Assembly (NCBI GenBank): GCA_050011315.1
Contig: JBEKJI010000019.1
Location: 1-41,190, forward strand
Reading direction: 5' to 3'
Length of the DNA stretch: 41,190 nucleotides
Source: Fen-549 sp050011315
GTDB lineage: Bacteria; Actinomycetota; Thermoleophilia; Gaiellales; Gaiellaceae
In this document: positions 31,391 to 38,504 of the stretch, in pieces
Layout of the letters: each line of letters begins with the position of its first letter
Position numbering within the stretch: the stretch's first letter is position 1
Made by a program: the position numbers and the translations under genes
The notes under the pieces: generated by a model
Databases searched by the model: none
The model's input: only the letters and a program-made list of their open reading frames with translations
What the model was told of the DNA's origin: nothing

Positions 31391-32218
31391 ATGACACTGG
31401 AGCTGCTGCTGTTCACGACCAGTCCCGCGCTCGCGCAGCGCTCGCTGGCCGGCGGAGTCGGCGGGATCGTCGTCGACTGGGAGCGCGTCGGCAAGACCGA
31501 GCGCCAGTTGGGGGCCGACACGGTGGTCTCGCGGGACCTGCCCGCTGACCTCGAGCGGATGCGCGCTGCCGTCGCAGCACGGCTGATCTGCCGTCTCGAT
31601 CGTGTCGGCCCATGGACGCCCGAGCAGCTCGAGCTGGCTGTGCGTCTCGGCGCCGACGAGGTGCTGTTGCCGATGGTGCGCCGGCCCGAGGAGGTCGAGC
31701 ATGTCCTCGAGCTCGCCGACGGCCGTTGCGGAGTCGGGATCCTCGTCGAGACCGTCGACGCCCTCGCCGACCCGGGAGCGCTGGTGATCCTGCCTGTCTC
31801 CCGCGTCTACGTCGGCCTCAACGACCTCGCGATCGAGCGCCGCACGCCGTCAATCTTCACCGCGCTCGCCGACGGCACGGTCGAGTCGCTTCGCCGCATC
31901 TGCACGGAGGTGCCCTTCGGATTCGGTGGCATGACGGTCCCGGAGTCGGGCCACCCGATCCCGGCGACCCTGTTGCTGGGCGAGCTCGTGCGCCTCAGTG
32001 CGGACTTCACTTTCTTGCGCCGCTCCTTCTGGCGGGACGTCGCGGACCGCGACGCCGCGAGCGCGGTGGCATCGATCCACGCGGCCGTTGCAGCGGCCAC
32101 CAAGCGCGATGCGCAAGCCGTCGGTCGCGACCGCGCGGCGCTGGTTGCGGCGATCGAGGGACTCGCCGGCGCCCCGAAAGCGCGAGAGGCACCCGGTTCG
32201 AGTCCGCCAAGCTCCTAG
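31391..32218 (+). CDS. HpcH/HpaI-type aldolase / citrate lyase family protein
   Basis: A 275-residue protein with the PEP/pyruvate TIM-barrel pattern: an early strand GGVGGIVVDWERVGK, LICRLDRVG, the strand ADEVLLPMVRRPEEVEHVL, CGVGILVETVDALADP with the metal-binding Glu, and VYVGLNDLAIERR with the metal-binding Asp. These are the features of class II HpcH/HpaI and CitE-like enzymes, which make or break carbon-carbon bonds next to pyruvate-like enolates. The C-terminal 60 residues are Ala-rich and probably helical. No strong ribosome-binding site precedes the ATG. It is divergent from the glycosyltransferase gene. The specific substrate is unknown. Confidence 0.78.
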   Translation: MTLELLLFTTSPALAQRSLAGGVGGIVVDWERVGKTERQLGADTVVSRDLPADLERMRAAVAARLICRLDRVGPWTPEQLELAVRLGADEVLLPMVRRPEEVEHVLELADGRCGVGILVETVDALADPGALVILPVSRVYVGLNDLAIERRTPSIFTALADGTVESLRRICTEVPFGFGGMTVPESGHPIPATLLLGELVRLSADFTFLRRSFWRDVADRDAASAVASIHAAVAAATKRDAQAVGRDRAALVAAIEGLAGAPKAREAPGSSPPSS

Positions 32219-32291
32219 CTGCGATGAGAATCGAGTCTTCTCGCCTCGGCGACGAGCCGGCGCGTATCCGCGGTCGCTCGAGCTCCGGTGA

Positions 32292-33248
32292 TCAGGATGC
32301 TGCTACGGGCTGTAGCTCGCTGATCTCGACCTGGCGCGCGAACTCGACTGCCTGCTCGGGGTCAAAGCGCCCGGCGCCGGTCTCGAGCGTCGAGGCGGTG
32401 GCGGCCCCGACCGCCTGGCAGAGCGCCTCCTCGAGCGATCGACCACCTCTGCGCGCGGCCAGGAAACCGGCCAGGAGAACGTCGCCCGAGCCGACCGGCG
32501 AGACCGGCTCGATGCGGGCGATATTCGCCTTGAAGCGATGCGGCTTGCGCTCCTGTTTGAGCAGCGCGTAACAGCCGCCTTCGTGGCTGATTACGACGTT
32601 GCGCGACCCCATCTCGGCAATCGCCTCCAGAGCCATGAGGAAGTCCTCCTCGTCCGAGAACTCCTGCCCGACCAGACTTTCCGCCTCGTGCTGGTTGGGA
32701 GTGACGAGGAAGGGCTCGGCCTCGACGCCGAGGCGGAGCGCCGTTCCCTCCGAGTCGAGCACGCATTGCACGCCCCGGCGCGACAGCTCCTTGACGGCCT
32801 CGGCGTAGAAGGAGTCGTCTACTCCGCGCGGCAGCGTGCCGGCGAAGACGACCCACTCGGCGTCGGCCGAGAGGTAGAGGAGCTTCTCGAGCAGCATCTG
32901 GAGCTCCTCGGGCTCGACGTGCGGCCCCCACTCGTTGATCTCCGTGTGCGAGCCGGTCATCGGGTCGACGACAGCCGTCGAGGTACGCGACTCACCCTCG
33001 ATGCGAACGAAGTCGTTGAGGATCGACTCGTGCGTCAGCTCCTCGACGATGCGCGTGCCGGTGCGCCCGCCCGTCAGCCCGGTCGCCACCACGGGCACGC
33101 CGAACGCCTTCAGCGCCCGGGCGACGTTGATGCCCTTGCCGCCGGCGAGCGTCAGCGCCTGGCTGGCGCGGTGACGCAGCCCGCGCTGGAAGTTGGGCAC
33201 GGTGAGCGTGCGATCGATGGCGGCGTTGAGAGTTACGGTGACGAGCAT
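32292..33248 (-). CDS. 1-phosphofructokinase / PfkB-family hexose kinase
   Basis: A 318-residue ribokinase-like sugar kinase. It starts MLVTVTLNAAIDRTLTVPNF, the characteristic start of the LacC/FruK/PfkB subgroup, has AGGKGINVARALKAFG (first PfkB signature), VFAGTLPRGV, LVTPNQHEAESLVG and the catalytic anion hole PVSPVGSGDVLLAGFLAARR with the base Asp. Members phosphorylate fructose-1-phosphate, tagatose-6-phosphate or fructose-6-phosphate; no PTS gene is nearby to favour fructose-1-phosphate. The ATG at 33246-33248 has GGAGGG upstream. It is convergent with the aldolase gene. Confidence 0.9.
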   Translation of the reverse strand: MLVTVTLNAAIDRTLTVPNFQRGLRHRASQALTLAGGKGINVARALKAFGVPVVATGLTGGRTGTRIVEELTHESILNDFVRIEGESRTSTAVVDPMTGSHTEINEWGPHVEPEELQMLLEKLLYLSADAEWVVFAGTLPRGVDDSFYAEAVKELSRRGVQCVLDSEGTALRLGVEAEPFLVTPNQHEAESLVGQEFSDEEDFLMALEAIAEMGSRNVVISHEGGCYALLKQERKPHRFKANIARIEPVSPVGSGDVLLAGFLAARRGGRSLEEALCQAVGAATASTLETGAGRFDPEQAVEFARQVEISELQPVAAS

Positions 33249-33354
33249 TGGGTGCCCTCCTCAGTCGGTGGGCGTTCGCCGGGGGGAAAAGCGCGCAGGC
33301 AAGAGTAGACGGTCCACGCCGCCGGGGCGTCGAGTGGTGACGACCTCGGAGGAG

Positions 33355-34497
33355 CTAGAACCAGCCGTAGAGATTGTGAATCGTTTGCTTTCCGTACCAG
33401 CCGACCTTGCCGAGAAGGCCTGGTTTTCCGACAGACCGCATCGCAACCAGCTCGCGCTCTCCGAGGAGCTTGCTGCCGGAGTAGACACGCACCTCCCCCA
33501 CATGCTGACCCCGCCTGACCGGAAGCGCAAGCCTGCGCGGCAAGATCAGCTTCTCCACCAGCGGGCGATCGGTCCGCACCGACACGGTCAACGAGCGCGA
33601 GACGGTGACGGGAACAACCCCACGCCCGTAGGCGGTCTCCACCTTCGTCAGCGAATCGCCCACGCGGGCGACCGGGACGAGCTGGTAACGGGAGAGCGCG
33701 AAACGAAGCAGGGCGGCCAGATCGTGGTTCCTCTGCGAGCGCGAGGGCGAGCCGAGAATCGTCGCGTAGATCTGAAGCCCGCCTCGGCGCAGAAGCGCAA
33801 CCTGGCACCAGCCCGCCTCGTCGGTGTGCCCGGTCTTGACGCCGACCACCCCGCGGAAGGCGCCCAGCAAATCGTTCCAGGTAGTGAGCCGGCGACCCCG
33901 CGAGATCATGCTCGTACGCATGCGTACGTCCTCGCGTACGACCGGCAATCCCATCACCCACTGGGCGAGCCGGGTGATGTCGCGAGCGCTCGAGTATTCG
34001 CCGGGCGCGTCCAGCCCGTCCGGGCGCACGAAGTGGGTGTGCTCGAGCCCGATCTGCTGCGCCTCATCATTCATCCAGTTGGCGAACAGCTTGAGATCGC
34101 CCCCCGAGGCCGCGCCGGCGAGAGCGTCGGCCGCGTCGTTTGCGCTCTGGATCAGCGCGGCGCGAACCAGGTCGGAGACTTTGATCCGCTCGCCCGCGCG
34201 GAGATGGGCGCTCTCTTCGCCGGCCTTCGTCGCCAGTTTCGAGACGGTGACGTACTGATTGAGACCGAGACGCTGCAACGCCACGTCGATTGTCATCAGC
34301 TTCGTCAGACTCGCGATCGCCAGGCGTTTGTCTGCGTTCTTGCTCAGGAGCACGTCGCCCGTGGCGGCGTTCACGACCAGATAAGCGTGAGCGTCGATCG
34401 CCGGAGCGCCGACCGGAGGGCGGCCGGCTACTGCCGATCCAACGGTTACGAGCGCCAGCGCGAGAGCCGCCGCCGGCACGAGCAGCGAACGCCTCAC
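33355..34497 (-). CDS. D-alanyl-D-alanine carboxypeptidase (DacF/PBP5 type)
   Basis: A 380-residue serine peptidase of the S11 family that removes the terminal D-Ala of peptidoglycan peptides. After a signal peptide (LLVPAAALALALVTVGSAVA) come the three active-site motifs: SxxK in AIASLTKLMTID, SxN in IQSANDAADALAG and KTG in GVKTGHTDEAGWC. A PBP5-like C-terminal beta domain (about 270-350) is present. I see no clear C-terminal amphipathic anchor; the end reads YGKQTIHNLYGWF. The GTG start overlaps the stop of the LysM gene (GTGA). It follows hup, pyrF and lysM on the same strand. Confidence 0.93.
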   Translation of the reverse strand: MRRSLLVPAAALALALVTVGSAVAGRPPVGAPAIDAHAYLVVNAATGDVLLSKNADKRLAIASLTKLMTIDVALQRLGLNQYVTVSKLATKAGEESAHLRAGERIKVSDLVRAALIQSANDAADALAGAASGGDLKLFANWMNDEAQQIGLEHTHFVRPDGLDAPGEYSSARDITRLAQWVMGLPVVREDVRMRTSMISRGRRLTTWNDLLGAFRGVVGVKTGHTDEAGWCQVALLRRGGLQIYATILGSPSRSQRNHDLAALLRFALSRYQLVPVARVGDSLTKVETAYGRGVVPVTVSRSLTVSVRTDRPLVEKLILPRRLALPVRRGQHVGEVRVYSGSKLLGERELVAMRSVGKPGLLGKVGWYGKQTIHNLYGWF

Positions 34498-34841
34498 TTC
34501 GGTGCCGGCGCCTTCCCTACCTTGATCTTCTGGCCGACGCGAAGTGCCGTCGGCTCGATGTTGGGATTGAGAGCCATGATGTCGTCCACGCTGACGCCGA
34601 AATGTATGGCAACGGCTCCGAGCGTGTCGCCGGAACGGATCGTATAGAGGCGCGTTGTAACGGTCCGGGGCGAGGTGTTCGTAACGGTGGACGAGGCAGT
34701 CGTGCTCGGTTTGGCGCGGACGGGCTTGGAGTCGCTGCCGCCGCCGAAGCCGCCCCGCAGGATCAACACGAAGATCGTTACCGCGAGCAGGAAGACGATC
34801 GGAGCGCCGAAGTGTGCGAGCTGACGGTGATCGCGGCGCAT
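34494..34841 (-). CDS. Membrane-anchored LysM protein
   Basis: A 115-residue protein. The N-terminus has a single transmembrane helix (GAPIVFLLAVTIFVLILRGG), followed by a Ser/Thr-rich linker and one LysM domain (YTIRSGDTLGAVAIHFGVSV, DDIMALNPNIEPTALRVGQK) ending shortly after. LysM binds N-acetylglucosamine polymers, so the protein probably ties the membrane to peptidoglycan. The downstream carboxypeptidase starts within its stop codon, which suggests a shared role in wall maintenance. pyrF ends 13 bases upstream of its ATG. Confidence 0.88.
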   Translation of the reverse strand: MRRDHRQLAHFGAPIVFLLAVTIFVLILRGGFGGGSDSKPVRAKPSTTASSTVTNTSPRTVTTRLYTIRSGDTLGAVAIHFGVSVDDIMALNPNIEPTALRVGQKIKVGKAPAPK

Positions 34842-34854
34842 GACTCGCTTCTTT

Positions 34855-35802
34855 TTACCAGCCCGAGACCCTCCATATCTCGTCGCGCAGGCGTGCGGCC
34901 TCTGCGCCAGCGGCTTCGCGCCAGTCGAGATTCTCGCCCGCGCGGTAGGCGAAGATGACCGAACGGGAGGCGTTCACGAGCGCGCTCGCGGGGCCGCTGG
35001 TGAAGGCGCGAGCCACGTCCGCCGGGCTCGCCCCCTGCGCTCCGACCCCGGGGAGAAGGATGATCGAGCGCGGGAGCAGCTTCCTCGCCTCCCCGATCGC
35101 CCGCGGGTAGGTCGCGCCGACGACGACGCCAAGACTCGAGAGGCCGCTGGCCCCGACCAGCGACTCCGCCGGTTCTTGCAGAAGCAGAGCCAGCTGATGC
35201 CAGAGCGGCCGGCCGTCCGAGAGGGTCAGATCCTGCAGGTCGGCGCTGCCCGGGTTCGAGGTCTTGAGCAGGATGAAGATGCCGCCGCCGTGACGCTGGC
35301 AGGCGAGCATGAAGGGCTCGAGGGCATCGCGCCCGAGATACGGATTGACGGTCAGCGCGTCGGCGAGCGGCGGACGTGTGCCGCGGGGCTCGAGGTAGGC
35401 GCCCGCGTAGGCCCGAGCCGTGGCGCCGACGTCGCCGCGCTTGCCGTCCGCCAGCACGAGCAAACCGGCCTCACGAGCGTGACCGCAGATCTCCTCCAGC
35501 GCGTGCAGCCCGGCCGAGCCGTAGAGCTCGAAGAAGGCGAGCTGAGGCTTGACGCAAACGGCGTGGGGAGCGACTGCGTCGATGATCCCGCGGCAGAAGC
35601 GCGAGAAGGCCTCGGCGACGCCCTCGGGGCTGTGCTGAGCCTCTCCCCGCAGCTCCAGCGGCAGCAGCTCGAGGCGCGGGTCGAGCCCGACCACCAGCTG
35701 GCTTCGCTTCTGCTCGACGGCCTCCGCCAGGCGATCGCCGAAGGTGGGAGTCGCAAGCTCCCTTTCCACTACGTTCTCCGGCCGCTCATCCACTGGGATC
35801 AA
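34855..35802 (-). CDS. pyrF: Orotidine-5'-phosphate decarboxylase, type 2
   Basis: The last step of UMP synthesis: decarboxylation of OMP. The protein (315 residues as given) has the long type 2 (mycobacterial/actinobacterial) form: QLVVGLDPRLELLPLELRGE, VKPQLAFFELYGSAGLHALE, the catalytic VLADGKRGDVGATARAYAGA with Lys and Asp, ALTVNPYLGRDALEPF and LLPGVGAQGASPADVARAF. The outermost start is TTG 35800-35802; a GTG at 35791-35793 is equally possible and neither has a clear ribosome-binding site. It lies between hup and the LysM gene and is close to pyrE, which performs the preceding step. Confidence 0.93.
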   Translation of the reverse strand: MIPVDERPENVVERELATPTFGDRLAEAVEQKRSQLVVGLDPRLELLPLELRGEAQHSPEGVAEAFSRFCRGIIDAVAPHAVCVKPQLAFFELYGSAGLHALEEICGHAREAGLLVLADGKRGDVGATARAYAGAYLEPRGTRPPLADALTVNPYLGRDALEPFMLACQRHGGGIFILLKTSNPGSADLQDLTLSDGRPLWHQLALLLQEPAESLVGASGLSSLGVVVGATYPRAIGEARKLLPRSIILLPGVGAQGASPADVARAFTSGPASALVNASRSVIFAYRAGENLDWREAAGAEAARLRDEIWRVSGW

Positions 35803-35875
35803 GGCTAGTACAACGTTCGGCGACTACGCCGCGGTCGGGGCTGTGATTATGGGGCCGGCGCCGGGCCGAGAACGA

Positions 35876-35902
35876 GCGAGGGCCGCGACAAGCGGCCCTC
35901 GC
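35876..35902 (-). terminator. Hairpin downstream of hup
   Basis: GCGAGGGCCGC (35876-35886) pairs perfectly with GCGGCCCTCGC (35892-35902) around a five-base loop. It lies 31 bases after the hup stop on the minus strand and is followed by TCGTTCT, moderately T-rich. It is a likely terminator that separates hup from pyrF. Confidence 0.65.
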
Positions 35903-35932
35903 ACAAACCTTCGCACAGACGGTTGGTGATCT

Positions 35933-36208
35933 CTACCAGCGAACCGCCTGCTTGAGCGAGCTCCCAGGCGAGAACTTGGGCACCTTGGAAGCGGCAATCG
36001 ACAGCCGCTCACCCGTTCGGGGATTCACTCCCGTTCGCGCTGCACGGTGAGCTACCGAGAACTTCCCGAACCCGGTGAAGGTCACGTCCTTGCCGGCCTT
36101 GAGAGAGTCGGTGATCGAATCGAGCACGGCATCCACAGCATCGCCGGCATCTTTTTTCGACAGACCGCTCTTCGAGGCGACCAGATCAACGAACTCCTGC
36201 TTCGTCAC
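35933..36208 (-). CDS. hup: DNA-binding protein HU
   Basis: A 91-residue bacterial HU/IHF-family protein: MTKQEFVDLVASKSGLSKKD, VTFTGFGKFSVAHRAARTGV, NPRTGERLSIAASKVPKFSP. The DNA-clamping beta arm (RTGVNPRTGE) with its intercalating Pro is intact. It lacks the long Lys/Ala-rich C-terminal tail of mycobacterial HupB. HU bends DNA and shapes the nucleoid. The start is GTG at 36206-36208 with a strong GAGGAGGAG. A strong hairpin follows the gene. Confidence 0.95.
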   Translation of the reverse strand: MTKQEFVDLVASKSGLSKKDAGDAVDAVLDSITDSLKAGKDVTFTGFGKFSVAHRAARTGVNPRTGERLSIAASKVPKFSPGSSLKQAVRW

Positions 36209-36270
36209 GTGCTCTCCTCCTCATCGACATCTTTTCTACCGTCAGACCCTAACAGGCGAAAGCATTTCGC

Positions 36271-36828
36271 TCAACCATGCGGGTTAGCGGCGCTTTTCCT
36301 TTGCTCTAGGAGATCGCTCGCACGAAACAGCGGCCATAACCGCACTCCATGCCGAGCGAGCTCGTCGGAACCACCCTCTTCGCGATCGACTACACAGATG
36401 GCCGTGCGGCAGACGAGACCGGCCTCCCTGACCGTCTCGACCGCCTGCAAAGCTGCTCCACCCGAAGTCACCACGTCTTCGACCAGGCAGATCAACTCCC
36501 CTGTTTCGCTTACACCTTCGAGCTTGTTCGAGGTTCCGTACCCCTTTGCCTCCTTGCGCACGATCAGGAAAGGCAGCTGCGAAGCGAGCGAGGCAGCGGC
36601 GGCGAGAGCCACCGCACCAAGCTCTGGAGCGGCCAGGCGAACGGCCTCAGGCTCGTGCTCGGCTACGGCGATGGCGATTCTCTCGCCGAGCGCCCCGAGC
36701 AGCTCGGGCACCGTCTCGAAGCGGTACTTGTCGAGGTAGTAGCGAGAGCGCCGTCCCGAGCGAAGAACGAAATCCCCTTCCAGATAGGCGTGCTCGACCA
36801 GCGCTTTGATCAGGACCTGTTCGTTCAC
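36271..36828 (-). CDS. pyrE: Orotate phosphoribosyltransferase
   Basis: PyrE joins orotate and PRPP to OMP. The 185-residue protein carries GDFVLRSGRRSRYYLDKYRF near the N-terminus, the flexible-loop segment IVRKEAKGYGTSNKLEG and the PRPP-binding motif LICLVEDVVTSGGAALQAV. Length is normal. The GTG start at 36826-36828 overlaps the stop of the 73-residue membrane protein gene (GTGA), so the two are translationally coupled. With pyrF 470 bases downstream it covers the last two steps of UMP synthesis. Confidence 0.95.
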   Translation of the reverse strand: MNEQVLIKALVEHAYLEGDFVLRSGRRSRYYLDKYRFETVPELLGALGERIAIAVAEHEPEAVRLAAPELGAVALAAAASLASQLPFLIVRKEAKGYGTSNKLEGVSETGELICLVEDVVTSGGAALQAVETVREAGLVCRTAICVVDREEGGSDELARHGVRLWPLFRASDLLEQRKSAANPHG

Positions 36829-37046
36829 GACCCCTCCGAACGGGCGCTGACGAACAACTCGCGGGCCAACGCGAGCAGCTCTTCGGTTGCGGCTTCGTCG
36901 GGGTCGAGTTCTAGCAATGTTCCATCCGCGAAGTAGAGACCAACCCGCTCGGGCCCGCTTTCGGCCAGCTGCTGGCGAACGTAGAGCGCACCGGCGATCG
37001 AGCCGGCGGCGAGCATGAGACCGGCGACGAGCTTACGCCGCGCCAC
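36825..37046 (-). CDS. Small single-pass membrane protein
   Basis: I do not recognise this 73-residue protein. It begins MARRKLVAGLMLAAGSIAGA, a positively charged start followed by one hydrophobic helix (residues 6-24), then a soluble part with GLYFADGTLLELDP and an acidic helix EATEELLALARELF-like. Its GTG start lies inside the end of the roadblock-like gene (14-base overlap), and its stop overlaps pyrE. The tight packing suggests cotranslation and possibly partnership with the roadblock-like protein. Confidence 0.7.
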   Translation of the reverse strand: MARRKLVAGLMLAAGSIAGALYVRQQLAESGPERVGLYFADGTLLELDPDEAATEELLALARELFVSARSEGS

Positions 37047-37461
37047 CGTTGCCCTTTCCCGTGGGAAACGGGTTCTCGGCCACGGTCCTGAGAACTCTCA
37101 GTCTTCGCCTCTTCGGCTCGGCCCCGGCCACCTTCCGCAGGCAGATGCCGAGATCGAAAAAAACCAGCCCGGCGACCGGATCGGGCTGGGTGACGGCGAG
37201 GATGCGCAGATCGCCTTCGCGGGCGAGCAGGATGCTGGCCTCGGAGAGAGCGAGCTCCACCTGGACTGGTTCGCCGTGCTCTTCACCGCCCGCCTTGCTC
37301 GCGGTGACGAAGAGCTCGGAGCCGCCGCGAACGAGCGCCTCGGTCACGTCCCTGTCGGCGAGCGTGCTTCCGATCAGCTCACCTCGAGAGTCGTAGACGA
37401 CCGCGAGCTCGATTTGCGACGAGATCTCCGTCAGCTCGGCTAATGCCTGCCCGGCGTCCAT
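37033..37461 (-). CDS. Roadblock/LC7-like domain protein
   Basis: A 142-residue cytoplasmic protein. The first 100 residues fit the roadblock/LC7 (longin-like) pattern: an N-terminal helix (AGQALAELTEISSQIELAVV), the hairpin VYDSRGELIGSTLADRDVTE, a helix ALVRGGSELFVTA, and strands VQVELALSEASILLAREGDL and RILAVTQPDPVAGLVFFDL. The C-terminal 35 residues are basic. Prokaryotic roadblock proteins commonly regulate small GTPases, but no GTPase gene is nearby. I chose ATG 37459-37461; an upstream in-frame extension has no family similarity. It overlaps the small membrane protein gene. Confidence 0.65.
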   Translation of the reverse strand: MDAGQALAELTEISSQIELAVVYDSRGELIGSTLADRDVTEALVRGGSELFVTASKAGGEEHGEPVQVELALSEASILLAREGDLRILAVTQPDPVAGLVFFDLGICLRKVAGAEPKRRRLRVLRTVAENPFPTGKGNGGAA

Positions 37462-37546
37462 CTGCGTGCCGAAAGTAGCAGCTCGGCAGGACGCGTGGAG
37501 CCGTCTGAACGCACGAATCGGCTCGGAGCAGGGATACTGAGAGGCG

Positions 37547-38410
37547 ATGCGTGTTCGCAAGCGCAAGCTTTTCCAGAAGTTCTTCGCCGACCGCGGCACC
37601 CACTTGGCGGCGATGATCGCCTACTTCGCGCTGCTCTCGCTGGTGCCGATGCTCTTCCTCGCTCTCGCGTTGCTCGGTTTTACGCCCCGGCACGGCGAGT
37701 CGAGGAAGAGCCTCGTACACGCGCTCAACCGCATCTTCCCGAGCACCTCGGTGGGGTCGATCGACCATGCCGTCAACTCCATCGGCAACAATGCCGCGGC
37801 CCTCGGCATTATCGGCGCCGTCGTTCTGCTCTGGAGCTCGCTCTCGCTCTTCAGCGTGCTCGAGTCGGCGTTCAATATCGTCTACGGGCGGCCGAATCGA
37901 TCCTTCTTGCACGGAAAGGCGCTCGCGTTCGTTCTTCTGGTCGCCTCGCTCGTCACCCTCGTCGTCTCGCTCGTCGCCGGTACGCTCGGCGTCTACCTGC
38001 TCCGCCGCTACACGGGAGGATTTTTCAGCAGTGTCTATGTTGCGCAACCGCTCGCGCTGCTCGTGGAATTCGCCGGGCTGCTGCTCTTCCTCGTCACCGT
38101 CTACTACGTGCTGACGAACGTGCGGCTCACGTTCCGCGACGTCCTGCCCGGGGCCGTCACGGCGGCGGTGATCCTCGCCGCAACCTTCCAGGTACTGGGC
38201 GTCTACCTCAATCTCGTCTCGCACGACCTGGTCGTCCTGCGCGCGCTCGGGGGGCCGGTAATCCTGCTCTTCTGGCTCTACCTGATGGCCAACGTGATCG
38301 TCTTCGGCGCCGAGGTCAACTGGTGGGTGGCGAGGCGTCGGGAGGCGACGGCGATCGAGGCGCCGTCTTCCGAGCCGGCCGCGAAGACCAAAGCCGCGAG
38401 AACGGTTTAA
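37547..38410 (+). CDS. YihY/BrkB family inner-membrane protein
   Basis: A 287-residue polytopic protein of the YihY/virulence-factor BrkB family. It shows the N-terminal KLFQKFFADRGTHLAAMIAY leading into the first of about six membrane segments, LLWSSLSLFSVLESAFNIVY, the motif VRLTFRDVLPGAVTAAVILA and the C-terminal GPVILLFWLYLMANVIVFGA followed by EVNWW. These segments are the family hallmarks. The transport or export substrate is not established for the family. The ATG has GAGAGG upstream. It is divergent from the roadblock-like gene and convergent with the RCC1 gene, with a strong hairpin between. Confidence 0.9.
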   Translation: MRVRKRKLFQKFFADRGTHLAAMIAYFALLSLVPMLFLALALLGFTPRHGESRKSLVHALNRIFPSTSVGSIDHAVNSIGNNAAALGIIGAVVLLWSSLSLFSVLESAFNIVYGRPNRSFLHGKALAFVLLVASLVTLVVSLVAGTLGVYLLRRYTGGFFSSVYVAQPLALLVEFAGLLLFLVTVYYVLTNVRLTFRDVLPGAVTAAVILAATFQVLGVYLNLVSHDLVVLRALGGPVILLFWLYLMANVIVFGAEVNWWVARRREATAIEAPSSEPAAKTKAARTV

Positions 38411-38458
38411 TCGTCCAGCGCCTCGAGCAGCGCCCGCGCGGCCCGCGTTTCTAGAGTT

Positions 38459-38485
38459 AGCCGGGCGCCGCGTGGGCGCCCGGCT
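38459..38485. terminator. Bidirectional hairpin between yihY-like and RCC1 genes
   Basis: AGCCGGGCGCC (38459-38469) pairs perfectly with GGCGCCCGGCT (38475-38485) around GCGTG. It lies between two convergent genes, 49 bases after one stop and 20 bases after the other. The plus side is followed by TACCGG and the minus side by AACTCTAG, so there is no long T-run. Confidence 0.7.
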
Positions 38486-38504
38486 TACCGGTGAGCCCGA
38501 GCTT

